Below, one piece after another: positions 1-9,544 of a DNA stretch of 64,000 nucleotides. The notes beneath the pieces were generated by a model. That model saw nothing but the letters and a program-made list of their open reading frames with translations. It was not told the DNA's origin and searched no databases. Position numbers and translations under genes: made by a program. This DNA is from JABWBD01 sp040768665 (GTDB lineage Bacteria > Planctomycetota > Planctomycetia > Pirellulales > Thermoguttaceae): contig JAXGMN010000034.1 in the NCBI GenBank assembly GCA_040768665.1, positions 80,527 to 144,526 of the forward strand, in the 5' to 3' direction. Each line of letters opens with the position of its first letter. The stretch's first letter is position 1.

Positions 1-14
1 CCCCCAAGCCTCCG

Positions 15-3000
15 ATGAGCGACAGCACTCAGCGTGTGGAGGTCAGGGGCTTTGCCTTGAAGACAGGAACCAAGATCGCGCGGTCGACCGGCTGGCAAGC
101 CGTCGGCGGAACCAGCCGCGCGTACGGCCTGGATGTCATCCGGCCCCGGTTGTGGGCCCCGGCGACGGTCGCCATCGAGTACGACAAGCTCGAGCTGAGC
201 GGGTTCGACATCGACTACTACACGACCCTCGAATACGGCCACATCAAGCCCTTGCGTCCGGAGGCGACGGCGGCATGCCCTGCCCCTAAAGGAAGATTCC
301 ATGCCGGCTTCATGATCTTCGACCGCCGCGACTATGGAGCGAAGGTCGGGATCCGCATCGATGGCGTGGAGAAAGGGTCGGCGGCCATCAACGCCGCCAA
401 CAACAACTATTGGCTCTACTGGCTGGATGAGGCCGTTGATTTCCAAGGCGGGGAACTGGTCGAACTGGTCGCCCTGGCCGGGACTGCGCCGCTGCCAATC
501 AACTACCTGCTGTTCATGGCCGACCCTCCGCGGCCGAAAGAGCAGTCCTCGACGGTCGACAGCCTGGCCTTCCGCGTGAGCCCGGACGAGTCGGGAGATG
601 TGCGTCTGTCCTGGATCAGCGAAAACCCGGTGCCCACGCGGCTGGAGTACGGGGTCGGCGAGTTTTCTCGGGCCTACGAGTCTCCCGGCTTGACGCTGCT
701 GCACCGAGCCTTGCTACAGGGCCTCGACAAGGACAAGCAATACCAGGCACGAGCCGTTGGCCGGGACTTGCAGGGCAAGCCGGTCTATAGCCAGACCATC
801 CGCTTTGCACCGGTGCGTCCCCCGATTCCGCCGAGCGGCGCCGAGACCGGTCGGATCCCGCTGGTGCTCAGCAACCCGCATCCGACCCCGGCCAAGCGGT
901 GGCTGGTGCGCAGCGGTGTGCCGTTCCCGCAAGGGGGCTTGGGCTCGGCGCGGAATGTCCAGCTTCTGGCCAACGGTGAGCCGGTGCGGGCGACGATCCG
1001 CGAAACCGCCTGGTGGCCCGACTACAGCGTCAAGTGGGTGATGGTGACGTTCGTGGCGGATTGTCCGGCCCAGGCCAAAGTCCACTATGAACTCCAGTAC
1101 GGGGCCAAGGTGCAAGCACCGGCGCAGGAAGAGCAGGCCCTGGCGCGGCCGGACGGCGGCGGCGGTGTGGCCATCGACACCGGCGCGGCGAGCTTTCGGA
1201 TTTCGCCGCAGGGCGAACTGCTGCTGGCCGACGGCAAGCCGGTCCGCACCCATGCCCGACCCTGTGAGGGCAAGGCCGTGGCGACCGGTGCGACGCCCGC
1301 GGCAGTCACGGTCTGCGACAACGGCCCGGACTACGCGCAGGTCAAGAGCGTGGTCGAGTTCGCGGGGGCAGATGGGTCGCCGGCGTTCTCCATCACGGCA
1401 CGCTACGAGTTCTGGTCCGGCTCCCCATTGGTGAAGCTGTCGCACAGCTTCCTCGTGCAGGGGAAAGCGGCGCAGAGCAACTTCGAGGAGATCTACCTCG
1501 ACATTCCGCTCGCCGGCCAGGCATGGCAGGCGGAGCTCAACGACGGCAAGAGCGTCGAGTTGAAGTCGGACGACAACCTCTACCAGCGCGAGTTCAAACA
1601 CTATGTGCTCAACGGCGGGGAACCGGTGGACGGACGCTTCAGCGGCCAGTTCCGCAGCGGCACGCAACTGATCGTCCTGCGACAGTTCTGGGAACTCTAT
1701 CCCAAGGGGTTCCGGGTCGGCGCCGACGGCGTCAAGCTCGACCTCTGCCCGGAGTTCGCGGCGGGCTACTACGACAGCTTCCCCTTCGACGTCAACAGCA
1801 CCAAGTACTATTTCTATCTGCGCGACGGGCACTACACGTTCCGGCGCGGTCTGCGCAAGACGCACGAGCTGCTGCTGGGAACGGTCGCCGACGCAGCAGC
1901 AGCCCGGGCGGCCGCCAACGCTTTCCAGAGGCCGCTGCTGGCAACGGCGCCGCCAGACTGGTACTGCAACTCCGGCGCGTTTTACTGCGTGGCGCCTCGC
2001 AATGAGGCGATGTTCGCCAGCTATGAAAGCAATGTCGACCGAAATGTGGCGGCCTACCGCCCAAACCGCGAGAAACGGGGCGACTATGGGATGCTGAACT
2101 TCGGCGACTGGTTCGGCGAGCGGGGCGTCCATTGGGGAAACGGCGAGTATGACAACGCAGCCGCCTTTCTCCTGGAATACATCCGCTCCGGCAACGAGGA
2201 GGCCTACCATCTGGCCGCCGAGGCGGAGAAACACAACCGTGATGTCGATATCGAGAACTGGGTTCCGGGCAACGGGCCCGTGGGCAAGGTCTATATCCAC
2301 CAGGTCGGCCACCATGGCGGCTATTACCCCACGTCTCCCAAAGGCGCGGATGCGTGGAACAGCGGCGGCGGCAGCGCCACGCACTCGTGGAGCGAAGGGC
2401 ATTTGTGGTATTACTTCCTCTCCGGCGAGGAAGACGCTCGCATCGCGGGTCTGGGCACGACGGACTACCACATCGCGACCGGCCATGCCAACTATTACCA
2501 CCTGGCCGGCGAGCTCCGCAATCCGGCCTGGCGCATGATCATGGACGCGGCCGCCTATTCGGCCACTTACGATCCCGCCTATCTCAATGCGGCGAAACTC
2601 ATTATGCGCACGGTGTATACCTACCAGGACAAGATTCCTCGCCCTATGCCGGACTATCAAGTCGAGCCGGGGCGCACGCAGCAGGTCGGCGGCTGGAGCC
2701 GCATGCTGGTGCCGGGGCATTGCCATTGCGAGCCCAGGCACCGAGGCAACGCCAATTTCATGGTCGCGCTGCTCTTATCGGGCATCAAGTACTACCACGA
2801 AATGACCGGCGAACCGGAGGCGAAGGAGGCCTTGATCGCGGGCGCGTACTACCTCCTGGACGAGTGTTACTCGGAAGACCATGCGGGCTTCCGCTATACT
2901 TCCTGCCCGAAAATGAAGTACAGCAGGGGCACGATTCCCTACATGGTCGAGGGTATCGCACGTGCCTATCTGTGGACGGGCGACAAGCGCTTCGCGCATC

Positions 3001-3170
3001 CGCTGACCGTGGCATTGCCCCTCGGCCAGCGCGGCTCGGATTATGGCAGCGGCTCCTATTACCGCGGCGGTCCGCGGGTGCTGGCCGACATGCAGGCTCT
3101 GGGCTTGCCCTGGGGTACGGACTCACCGAAGGTCGATCCACCCGAGCGCCACCCGACGACTTCACCGTGA
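15..3170 (+). CDS. PcRGLX/YetA-like exo-polysaccharide lyase family protein, possibly 5'-partial
   Basis: A 1051-aa protein that I place by eye in the PcRGLX/YetA-like family (exo-rhamnogalacturonan lyase type, PL26-related). Residues ~180-265 look like a fibronectin-III or purple-phosphatase-N-type beta sandwich. Residues ~280-370 carry the RIFT-barrel-type motif SGVPFPQGGLG followed by WWPDYSVKW. The C-terminal third (~640-990) is rich in aromatic and His residues, as in an alpha/alpha toroid. There is no obvious signal peptide at the ATG at base 15, and the frame stays open to the left edge, so the true start may lie outside the window. It is followed after a short gap by another large secreted protein, suggesting a polysaccharide-use locus. 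Substrate is unknown. Family assignment is moderate; enzymatic activity is inference. Confidence 0.6.
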   Translation: MSDSTQRVEVRGFALKTGTKIARSTGWQAVGGTSRAYGLDVIRPRLWAPATVAIEYDKLELSGFDIDYYTTLEYGHIKPLRPEATAACPAPKGRFHAGFMIFDRRDYGAKVGIRIDGVEKGSAAINAANNNYWLYWLDEAVDFQGGELVELVALAGTAPLPINYLLFMADPPRPKEQSSTVDSLAFRVSPDESGDVRLSWISENPVPTRLEYGVGEFSRAYESPGLTLLHRALLQGLDKDKQYQARAVGRDLQGKPVYSQTIRFAPVRPPIPPSGAETGRIPLVLSNPHPTPAKRWLVRSGVPFPQGGLGSARNVQLLANGEPVRATIRETAWWPDYSVKWVMVTFVADCPAQAKVHYELQYGAKVQAPAQEEQALARPDGGGGVAIDTGAASFRISPQGELLLADGKPVRTHARPCEGKAVATGATPAAVTVCDNGPDYAQVKSVVEFAGADGSPAFSITARYEFWSGSPLVKLSHSFLVQGKAAQSNFEEIYLDIPLAGQAWQAELNDGKSVELKSDDNLYQREFKHYVLNGGEPVDGRFSGQFRSGTQLIVLRQFWELYPKGFRVGADGVKLDLCPEFAAGYYDSFPFDVNSTKYYFYLRDGHYTFRRGLRKTHELLLGTVADAAAARAAANAFQRPLLATAPPDWYCNSGAFYCVAPRNEAMFASYESNVDRNVAAYRPNREKRGDYGMLNFGDWFGERGVHWGNGEYDNAAAFLLEYIRSGNEEAYHLAAEAEKHNRDVDIENWVPGNGPVGKVYIHQVGHHGGYYPTSPKGADAWNSGGGSATHSWSEGHLWYYFLSGEEDARIAGLGTTDYHIATGHANYYHLAGELRNPAWRMIMDAAAYSATYDPAYLNAAKLIMRTVYTYQDKIPRPMPDYQVEPGRTQQVGGWSRMLVPGHCHCEPRHRGNANFMVALLLSGIKYYHEMTGEPEAKEALIAGAYYLLDECYSEDHAGFRYTSCPKMKYSRGTIPYMVEGIARAYLWTGDKRFAHPLTVALPLGQRGSDYGSGSYYRGGPRVLADMQALGLPWGTDSPKVDPPERHPTTSP

Positions 3171-3209
3171 ATCTCGATGTGCCGTAGCCTCCTTCCCCAG
3201 AGCCCTGCC

Positions 3210-6200
3210 ATGCGTAGAACGATTCGCGCCGTCTTCCTGATCATCTGCTGCCTTGTCCGGCTGCCGCTCGCCGTACAGGCTTCGCCCCTGGAGCCGTTCC
3301 AACCGGATGAGCACACCCTTCTCCTGTATCACTTCGACGAGGGCCAAGGCTCCGTGGCCAAGGACGCCAGCCCTCATGGCTGCGACGGCGAGGTCCGCGG
3401 CGCCCGCTGGGAGACCGGCAAGTTCGACGGGGCGCTGGCGTTCGACGGACGGGACGACTGCGTGTTTCGTGAGGTAACCGAGTCGATCGAAAACGTGAAG
3501 GCGATCACGGTCGAGTGCTGGTTCAAACAGGAGAACCCCGAGGGGCGGCAGTTCCTCGTAGGCAAAGACGTAACGTTCCACTTCGATCTCACCGGCGGCA
3601 GCGGCACTTCGATCTCGCTGTACAACAAGGGCGGAGCCGTCGAGAACGCCGACGGTCTGCGGCACCAGCATCTGGGGACCGCGATCGGGCCGGTCCGCTT
3701 CGGACGCTGGCACCACCTGGCCGTCACCTACGACGGTCGGCAATCGAGCTTTTTCCTCGATGGCGTGCTGAAAGGCCGCGTGGCAATGGCCAAGGATTTC
3801 CTGCTGGGTACGCGGTCGCGCGGCCTCTGGGTTGGCTGCTACGTCGGTACGGACTTCTGGTACAGCGGCAAACTCGACGAGGTGCGGGTCTCCGACTGCG
3901 TTCGCTACGACCCCGAAGGAAAGCTGCCGGTAGGCGGCCGAGCATTCGGCATGCCGCCCAAAAAAGTCATCCCGAAAGCCGTGCGGACGCCCAAACGCAC
4001 GGGGGCTGCCAGACTCCAGCTCGTCTTCCAGAAATCGTTCGGCGGCAATGCGGCCGGCTGGGTGTCTCTGAAGCCGCCGGGTCGGCGGGCGGTGATCGTC
4101 GGCAACTTCCAATTGAACGATCTGGCCGAAGGGGCCGAGCAGTCCATCGAAGTGGACGTCTCCGACGAATGGGTCGGTGATGGCACCTACCTCGTCGGCC
4201 TGGAAAACACCGGCGGCGGCTACTACCGCGTGATCCGCGCTTCGCTCATCGCCGGCGAACAGCCGCCGGCCACCTGGACCGGTGCGGCCGCCTCCCGGCG
4301 CACCTTCCAGCCGCCGGTGCTCGTGCCGCTGCGCGTCGGAAAACCGGTGCAGAAGCCGGTAACTCCCTCGCGGATCCTCCTGCTTCCCGAGGCGATCGAT
4401 CGGCTGTCGGGCGAGCTGGAGATCGATCGCGACGACGCCAGCGAACCGGTCGCCTTGTTCGGCGAAGGGTTGGCCGAGTTCTGGCTGGACGCACCGCAGG
4501 AACAGGCGTACCGCGTTTACCTGCGCTACGCCGCTCCGGGCCGGCAGCCGTGCGACATCGTCGTCGACGGCGCGGACTTGAACGACTACAACATGTGCGC
4601 CCTGAACCGCACCGACAGTTCCATGCTTCGCGACGCGTTCTGGGAATACCAGGGCACGACAACCCTGGGGCCGGGCCCCAACTGGATCCGGATCCAGGAT
4701 GTACTGCCGGCGATCGTTGGCCTGCGGCTGGAGCCGGTTTCCGCGTCGCCGCCGGTCGCGGTTCCCTGGTCGCGATACGCCGTGCCCGACGGTGAATTCC
4801 TCCGCCGGGCCGGGACCTGGCAAACCGAGACGCTTTTTGGGCAGCCTGAAGGCGCATCGGTCACGCTCGACAATGCCCAGGATCCGCCGACGTTGCGTCT
4901 GGCCGCCCAGTTTGCCAATACCAACCCGGAGGAGCTTCATGGCGGCGACGCGGTCCGGCTTGTGCATCGCGGTCAGTGGGATCTGGAGCCATTCGGACGG
5001 CTGCGGTTCCGCTTCGAAGGGCAAGGCTCAGACCACGTGGTGGCCCTTTGGGCGGTCGACATCAAGGGGATCGAAGTGCTCCTTTGGCGAGCACGAGACA
5101 AGAAGGCCGGCGCCGAGGAAGTCGCCGTACCGATTTCCTTCGAGGGCAACAACGTCTTCGATCCGGGCCACGTAGTAGCTCTCTGCCTGGAGTTGGACGA
5201 GGGGAACGTCAAGGTGGACCAGGTCAACCGGTTCACCGGCACGATCGTCGGCCCGGTCTTTGACCGCCGCGACGTGATCGTCCCGCCGGAGGGATACGTT
5301 GAAAAAGCGGCCGAGGCCCGTCAGGCGATGGCTGACGTGCTCGCACAGATCCGCGAGAAGGCCGAACCGCTGCGGGCCGTGGGTTTCCGGCCCTGGACCC
5401 AGCCCGTCGTGCCCGAGGAGCATCCGCTGTTTGCCGAAACCGAGCCAAAGCCGATCACGCGCAGGACGTTGGGCGACGTGCTGCATACAACCGGCGCGCG
5501 AAGCATCGAGGAGCGGACGCTCGACCAGTTCCATAAGCACTACGACTTCGGCGACGTCTGCTGGCCGCACATCGGCATCTGCCCTCAGCGGCAATCCTTC
5601 AAGACGGACGAAGCCTATCAGGCCGCGCTCGGACAGTTCGAGAAACGGCTGGAGGCCGTGCGCGCCCGGGGCCTGTACCTGTTCGACATCTGGGGCTACG
5701 TGCCGTTCGACGCGCGCTACCCTCATACGATCGCACCGGAGCACCACGAGATCCTGCTGCGCGTCTTCGGCGACCGGTTCCTGGGCTACGACAACGGCGA
5801 GCAGGATGGCCGCTACATCGGCAGCTATGCGAGCCGCGGCGCGGCGACCAGCCGCAAGGAAGGCTGGGATGATTTCGTCAAGTGGGACGAACACGTCTGC
5901 GGCGACAGCATGAATTACATGAACGCCACCGGCTCGCTGAACTTCTCGCACTACTACGGCGAGCGCAACGCTCGCCTTCTGGGCCTGGAAACGGCTCAGG
6001 GACTGCCCAGCGACACGCTCCTGTTCGCCTTCCTCCGTGGAGCGGGGAAGCAGTACGGACGGCTCATCTACCAGGCCTCGTCCATCTGGAACCGTTTCGG
6101 GTACAACATGTACCACGACCGCAAGACGACAGGCAGCGGCGGCAATGCCGGCTACGGCTTCGGGCCCAACAAGGGTTGCTCGCGGAGCCTTCACAAGCGG

Positions 6201-7328
6201 CTCTTCTTCTGTGGTTATCTTGACGGGCACAGCATCTTCGGCACGGAGACCTCCCAGTTCACGGCCGACGAGGTGGCCGAGGGTGTGCCCGAGTTGAGCC
6301 CCCTGGGCCGCCAGCACTTGGAGCTTTACGAGTGGGCCTGCAAGCATCCCGAGCGCGGCGTGTTGGCGACGCCCGTTGCCTTGATGCTCGATTTCTACAA
6401 CGGTTGGAACATGCCCCGGCATCTGTACCGCGGCGACCGCTACAAGATCTGGGGGAAGTTTCCCTACGACAAGGGCGACTACCTGATCGACAACGTCTTT
6501 CGGATGATCTGGCCGGGCTACGAGGACGCCAGCTACCTGCGCAACGAGCGCGGCTTTATCACGCCCACGCCGTTCGGGGATCAGTTCGACGTGATCACCA
6601 ACCGCTGCCCTGCGGAGGTCCTAAAGCAATATTCGGCCGTGATGTTGCTGGGCGACGTCGAGATAACGCCCGAGGTTGCCCAGCGGCTTTCCGATTACGT
6701 CCAGGCTGGCGGCGACCTGGTGACGGACGCCCGCCATGCCCGGGCATTCCCGCCCGAGCTTACCGGAGTTCAATTGGGTCCTCAGGCGAAGGGCTGCCTG
6801 TCCCACGTGCTTTCCCGCGGAGAGACGTTCCAGGAGCAGCCGTACGGCTACACGGTAGTGTCCCCGGCCGGGGCCCAGATGCTGGCAATCAACGAGCAGG
6901 GGCATCCGCTGGTCACCGTCCACACGGCCGGTCAGGGGCGGGTGATCGTCGGTGCGGCCGACTACTGGATGACGGACAGCCTGAGATACGAGGTCCCCGA
7001 AATCGTCAACATGGAGCCGCCCTACCAACTTCTTCGCGGTGTGCGGTCTGTGCTGGCCGGCTACTTCGACTCGTTCAACCCGGTCGAAATCGATCCGGCT
7101 GGCCTGAACGTCCACACGTGCTGCTACGACGGCGACCCGAAACGCCTTTTGGTGGGTCTGATCAACAACGACCTCTTCGCCGGCTGGCGTGGGACCCTTC
7201 GCGCACGACTCGGCGAGGTGGCTTCGGCGAAGGAGCTTTGGCGGAATAGGCGGCTCGAGGTCGGCGATCGGATCGCGTTGGAGATCCCCGCCGGGGACGT
7301 GGCGATTCTGGAAATCCGCATGAAGTGA
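3210..7328 (+). CDS. Large secreted LamG-domain protein, putative glycoside hydrolase
   Basis: I chose the internal ATG at 3210 rather than the one at 3177 because it gives a clean signal peptide (MRRTIRAVFLIICC, cleavage near VQA-SP). Residues ~30-215 form a LamG/concanavalin-like domain (YHFDEGQG near the start, then FDGALAFDG and WHHLAVTYDG). Residues ~370-520 look like a second carbohydrate-binding sandwich. The central region (~700-1050) is rich in Trp, Tyr and His (FGDVCWPHIGI, YGERNARLLGLE) and could be a TIM-barrel hydrolase. Residues ~1090-1250 (VMLLGDVEIT, YVQAGGDLVTDAR, GQGRVIVGAADYW) resemble the glutamine-amidotransferase-like domain of GH42-type beta-galactosidases. At 1372 aa it is far longer than single-domain hydrolases. 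Substrate and catalytic residues cannot be named from the sequence alone. Confidence 0.65.
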   Translation: MRRTIRAVFLIICCLVRLPLAVQASPLEPFQPDEHTLLLYHFDEGQGSVAKDASPHGCDGEVRGARWETGKFDGALAFDGRDDCVFREVTESIENVKAITVECWFKQENPEGRQFLVGKDVTFHFDLTGGSGTSISLYNKGGAVENADGLRHQHLGTAIGPVRFGRWHHLAVTYDGRQSSFFLDGVLKGRVAMAKDFLLGTRSRGLWVGCYVGTDFWYSGKLDEVRVSDCVRYDPEGKLPVGGRAFGMPPKKVIPKAVRTPKRTGAARLQLVFQKSFGGNAAGWVSLKPPGRRAVIVGNFQLNDLAEGAEQSIEVDVSDEWVGDGTYLVGLENTGGGYYRVIRASLIAGEQPPATWTGAAASRRTFQPPVLVPLRVGKPVQKPVTPSRILLLPEAIDRLSGELEIDRDDASEPVALFGEGLAEFWLDAPQEQAYRVYLRYAAPGRQPCDIVVDGADLNDYNMCALNRTDSSMLRDAFWEYQGTTTLGPGPNWIRIQDVLPAIVGLRLEPVSASPPVAVPWSRYAVPDGEFLRRAGTWQTETLFGQPEGASVTLDNAQDPPTLRLAAQFANTNPEELHGGDAVRLVHRGQWDLEPFGRLRFRFEGQGSDHVVALWAVDIKGIEVLLWRARDKKAGAEEVAVPISFEGNNVFDPGHVVALCLELDEGNVKVDQVNRFTGTIVGPVFDRRDVIVPPEGYVEKAAEARQAMADVLAQIREKAEPLRAVGFRPWTQPVVPEEHPLFAETEPKPITRRTLGDVLHTTGARSIEERTLDQFHKHYDFGDVCWPHIGICPQRQSFKTDEAYQAALGQFEKRLEAVRARGLYLFDIWGYVPFDARYPHTIAPEHHEILLRVFGDRFLGYDNGEQDGRYIGSYASRGAATSRKEGWDDFVKWDEHVCGDSMNYMNATGSLNFSHYYGERNARLLGLETAQGLPSDTLLFAFLRGAGKQYGRLIYQASSIWNRFGYNMYHDRKTTGSGGNAGYGFGPNKGCSRSLHKRLFFCGYLDGHSIFGTETSQFTADEVAEGVPELSPLGRQHLELYEWACKHPERGVLATPVALMLDFYNGWNMPRHLYRGDRYKIWGKFPYDKGDYLIDNVFRMIWPGYEDASYLRNERGFITPTPFGDQFDVITNRCPAEVLKQYSAVMLLGDVEITPEVAQRLSDYVQAGGDLVTDARHARAFPPELTGVQLGPQAKGCLSHVLSRGETFQEQPYGYTVVSPAGAQMLAINEQGHPLVTVHTAGQGRVIVGAADYWMTDSLRYEVPEIVNMEPPYQLLRGVRSVLAGYFDSFNPVEIDPAGLNVHTCCYDGDPKRLLVGLINNDLFAGWRGTLRARLGEVASAKELWRNRRLEVGDRIALEIPAGDVAILEIRMK

Positions 7329-7433
7329 CGGCTCTTCCAGTGCAACTGGCCGCAGGGAACCGGTACTCCCTGCGCAGGGCATGCTTGCCCTGGCACGGGG
7401 TTTGCGCAGAAAGCGACAGACGGGAAAACGGCA

Positions 7434-7592
7434 CTACTTGCTCGGTTCTGCCGAGGGTTGCATCTCGGTAACGCTCCAACTCGCCCGTGTCTCCTGGATG
7501 ACCGGCCACGCAAGCTCCGGATAGAACTGGTGCCCGCCCTCGGCTGCCCATGGACGACCGTGAAACCGAACAAGAGCGGCATTGGCTTCCGC
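7434..7592 (-). pseudogene. Possible C-terminal gene remnant
   Basis: On the minus strand a stop-bounded open stretch translates to protein-like sequence (NAALVRFHGRPWAAEGGHQF, then YPELAWPVIQE) ending in TAG at 7434-7436. There is no start codon or upstream coding continuation; an in-frame stop lies at 7593-7595. It may be the tail of a deleted gene. The rest of 7329-7690 shows nothing I can recognise. Confidence 0.2.
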
Positions 7593-7695
7593 CTATCGGT
7601 TTACAGGCAGTGAAGATCTTGCCAAGCGGTACGCGGAGTACGAGCCTCGACACACTGTGGAGAGCTTGTCAGCCTGAACGATTGGAAAACGAAGA

Positions 7696-7728
7696 AAGCT
7701 CAACCGAACGCTCAGTCCGGTTGAGCTT
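7696..7728 (-). terminator. Intrinsic terminator-like hairpin after the ARPP-1 gene
   Basis: An 11-bp perfect inverted repeat (7696-7706 with 7718-7728, stem aagctcaaccg) with an 11-nt loop lies just past the end of the minus-strand ARPP-1 gene. Read on the minus strand it is followed by a T-rich run (ctttcttcgttttcc). It could also stop transcripts coming from the convergent 3210-7328 gene. Confidence 0.65.
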
Positions 7729-7744
7729 CAAACGACAGGCTCGT

Positions 7745-8656
7745 TTACCCCGCCACCACCACGCTCATGTGGATTGGTGCCTCCTGCAACGTCAGGGCCG
7801 AGGCGTGGATCTCTTCGCCCTGCTGTGCCCGGTATTCGTCGCCTTCGCCGACTGGGTCAGCCTTCTCCCAGGAAAATCCGTCAGCCGCCCGAAGTAGTCG
7901 CTCCACCTCGGCGGATTCACACTGGACTTCCTGGGATTCCAACTCGAGAGCATCAAGGATGTAGCCCGACATGAGCCGTTCCCAGACCTTCTGGCATGTG
8001 GCTGGCTTGTCGAAAAGATCGACGGCGACGACTTTCTTGCCAATCGCCACGGCAATGCCGTTTGCCCCTTCCACGTACTTCAGCTTCTCGCGGAATTCGC
8101 TCAAACGGTCCTCGTAGGCCGCGAAAGTGTCCGACATGGCACTGCTGTCCGATGAAGCACCCAGAGCCCGTTGCTGCCGTCGGACCTCCTCCCAGACTTT
8201 CCCTTGGTCCGAACTGTGACCACGACTCGCCTTCAGAGATCGAGCCACGGACGACTTCAGGAAATACCGCAGCTTGGACGACGAGTGGCTTCCGCTGGAA
8301 CCGAAATGCCGAGATCGATACCCCCAGCGGCCCTGCTCCACGCAACTGACGGGGATCTTGGCCTTGCTCTTGGCGGCGACAAGCACCGAGGTGTTCAAGA
8401 CGCGGTTCTGCTTCGCCCCGACCAATTCTTCGCCTTCGAGGAACAGCACCCGAACGTCGCCCTTGTTCTCGACCAACAGATCGGGAACGGAGCCGGATTC
8501 GGAGACCTCGGTGACGGTGACGCCGCCGGAGCCAATGCCTTCGTCGGACAACAGGTACTCCACAGGAGACACTGATCCGTCGAACAACGGAAACACGGAG
8601 AGGGCCTGGTAGCGAACGGGATCGCCGACACGGACGTGGGGGAAGCTGACCGACAT
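7745..8656 (-). CDS. ARPP-1 family domain protein
   Basis: A 303-aa protein recognised as ARPP-1 (ARG and rhodanese-phosphatase-superfamily-associated domain). Features that fit are an N-terminal beta-rich region (FPLFDGSVSPVEYLLSDE), the stretch LLVENKGDVRVLFLEGEELV with GAKQNRVLNTSVLVAA, and a conserved VEQGRWGYRS block, followed by a helical C-terminal half ending in EAPIHMSVVVAG. The family is linked in comparative genomics to ADP-ribosylation and RNA-stress neighbourhoods; its biochemical role is not established. The start ATG at 8656 has a good ribosome-binding site (gaaggagacc). It is divergent from the broken gene at 8873 and the Ro gene, so the 8657-8872 gap probably holds promoters for both directions. 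Confidence 0.75.
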   Translation of the reverse strand: MSVSFPHVRVGDPVRYQALSVFPLFDGSVSPVEYLLSDEGIGSGGVTVTEVSESGSVPDLLVENKGDVRVLFLEGEELVGAKQNRVLNTSVLVAAKSKAKIPVSCVEQGRWGYRSRHFGSSGSHSSSKLRYFLKSSVARSLKASRGHSSDQGKVWEEVRRQQRALGASSDSSAMSDTFAAYEDRLSEFREKLKYVEGANGIAVAIGKKVVAVDLFDKPATCQKVWERLMSGYILDALELESQEVQCESAEVERLLRAADGFSWEKADPVGEGDEYRAQQGEEIHASALTLQEAPIHMSVVVAG

Positions 8657-8872
8657 GGTTTGGTCTCCTTCGAAGAGAGCGGCTGGTCCACAAGTAGTAG
8701 ACGCCGTTGGATTGTAACAGGTTCAGAGACAAGTCGGCATGGGACACCAGAACAGGGCAGGTGACTTGCTCAGGCTTCGTAGGTCGCCTGTCTTGAGATG
8801 CAAGATCGGTTTCCTGTTTCCACAACGCGACTCTGCATGAACCTCTGCGATTCACTTGGTGTCCCTTGTTCC

Positions 8873-9405
8873 ATGGAAACCGGTATTCTGAAAACCAAAT
8901 TCACGCGGATCGGAGCCCGCCTGAAGATGATGGATCGCCCGGCCCGTCGTTTTCGCACGAATGGCACCTTCTCGCTGGACGTGCGAACGGATCGGCAAGG
9001 AGAGTTCTTTGAGATCGTCCCCCAGGGCGATGCTGCCGTCGAGATCGAGGTCTTGGACGTTCAGCCTGCTGACCGCCACCTTCTATTGCTGGCCCGCGAA
9101 GGCAACGACAAGAGCAAGTTTCTCTGTGGCCATGACGAACGACACTGGTTCGTGGCTGGAATTCCCGAGGCCGCCCCGGTGGGCACCGTTCGACAGGCGA
9201 AGGAGGCTCTAAAACCTGCCGAAGTCCAGTCGCCACAAGCTCGGAAGCGGCTCGGAGGCAAGGCTCGTAGTCGCCGCAAGAATGCCGCTTACATCCGCCA
9301 AGGGGAGTGGTTCTTTCTGCCCGTCCCGGACATGGTTGTGCCCGAGGAACTGGTGCCACTGAGAACCAGGCCCGAGCCATGCGGAACGTGGCGTTTCTGG
9401 ACTGA
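8873..9405 (+). pseudogene. Uncharacterised gene with probable internal deletion, upstream of the Y RNA
   Basis: From the ATG at 8873 (METGILKTKFTRIGARLKMM) about 165 codons look genuinely coding (KFLCGHDERHWFVAGIPEA, GEWFFLPVPDMVVPEELV). After ~9366 the same frame becomes arginine-rich nonsense and would run through the Y RNA into the Ro gene, which is implausible. In another frame a natural-looking tail, NQARAMRNVAFLD followed by TGA at 9403-9405, appears directly after the break. I infer an internal deletion or frameshift that removed most of the C-terminal half. I do not recognise the family; the position between ARPP-1 and Ro suggests a role in the same stress module. An earlier in-frame ATG at 8798 exists but has no better support. 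Confidence 0.45.
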
Positions 9406-9544
9406 GAACCATTTCCCGAAGCCAGGATCACGTCGTCCAGTGCGTAGGTTCGGTCCCGTGACGCTAGCCACTTGCCTGCGAAGTTGGTACGCTGAAAATC
9501 GGCTTCGGCCAGTGCATTTCGGGACAAGGTGGGACGGTGCAGAA

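Noticed and set aside
714..5024. Long minus-strand frames at 714-2741 and 3162-5024
   Set aside because: Shadows of the two large plus-strand carbohydrate-active genes, with no ribosome-binding sites or motifs.
5028..6422. A 464-aa minus-strand frame inside the LamG gene
   Set aside because: Shadow frame with the same biased composition; the plus-strand protein is continuous here.
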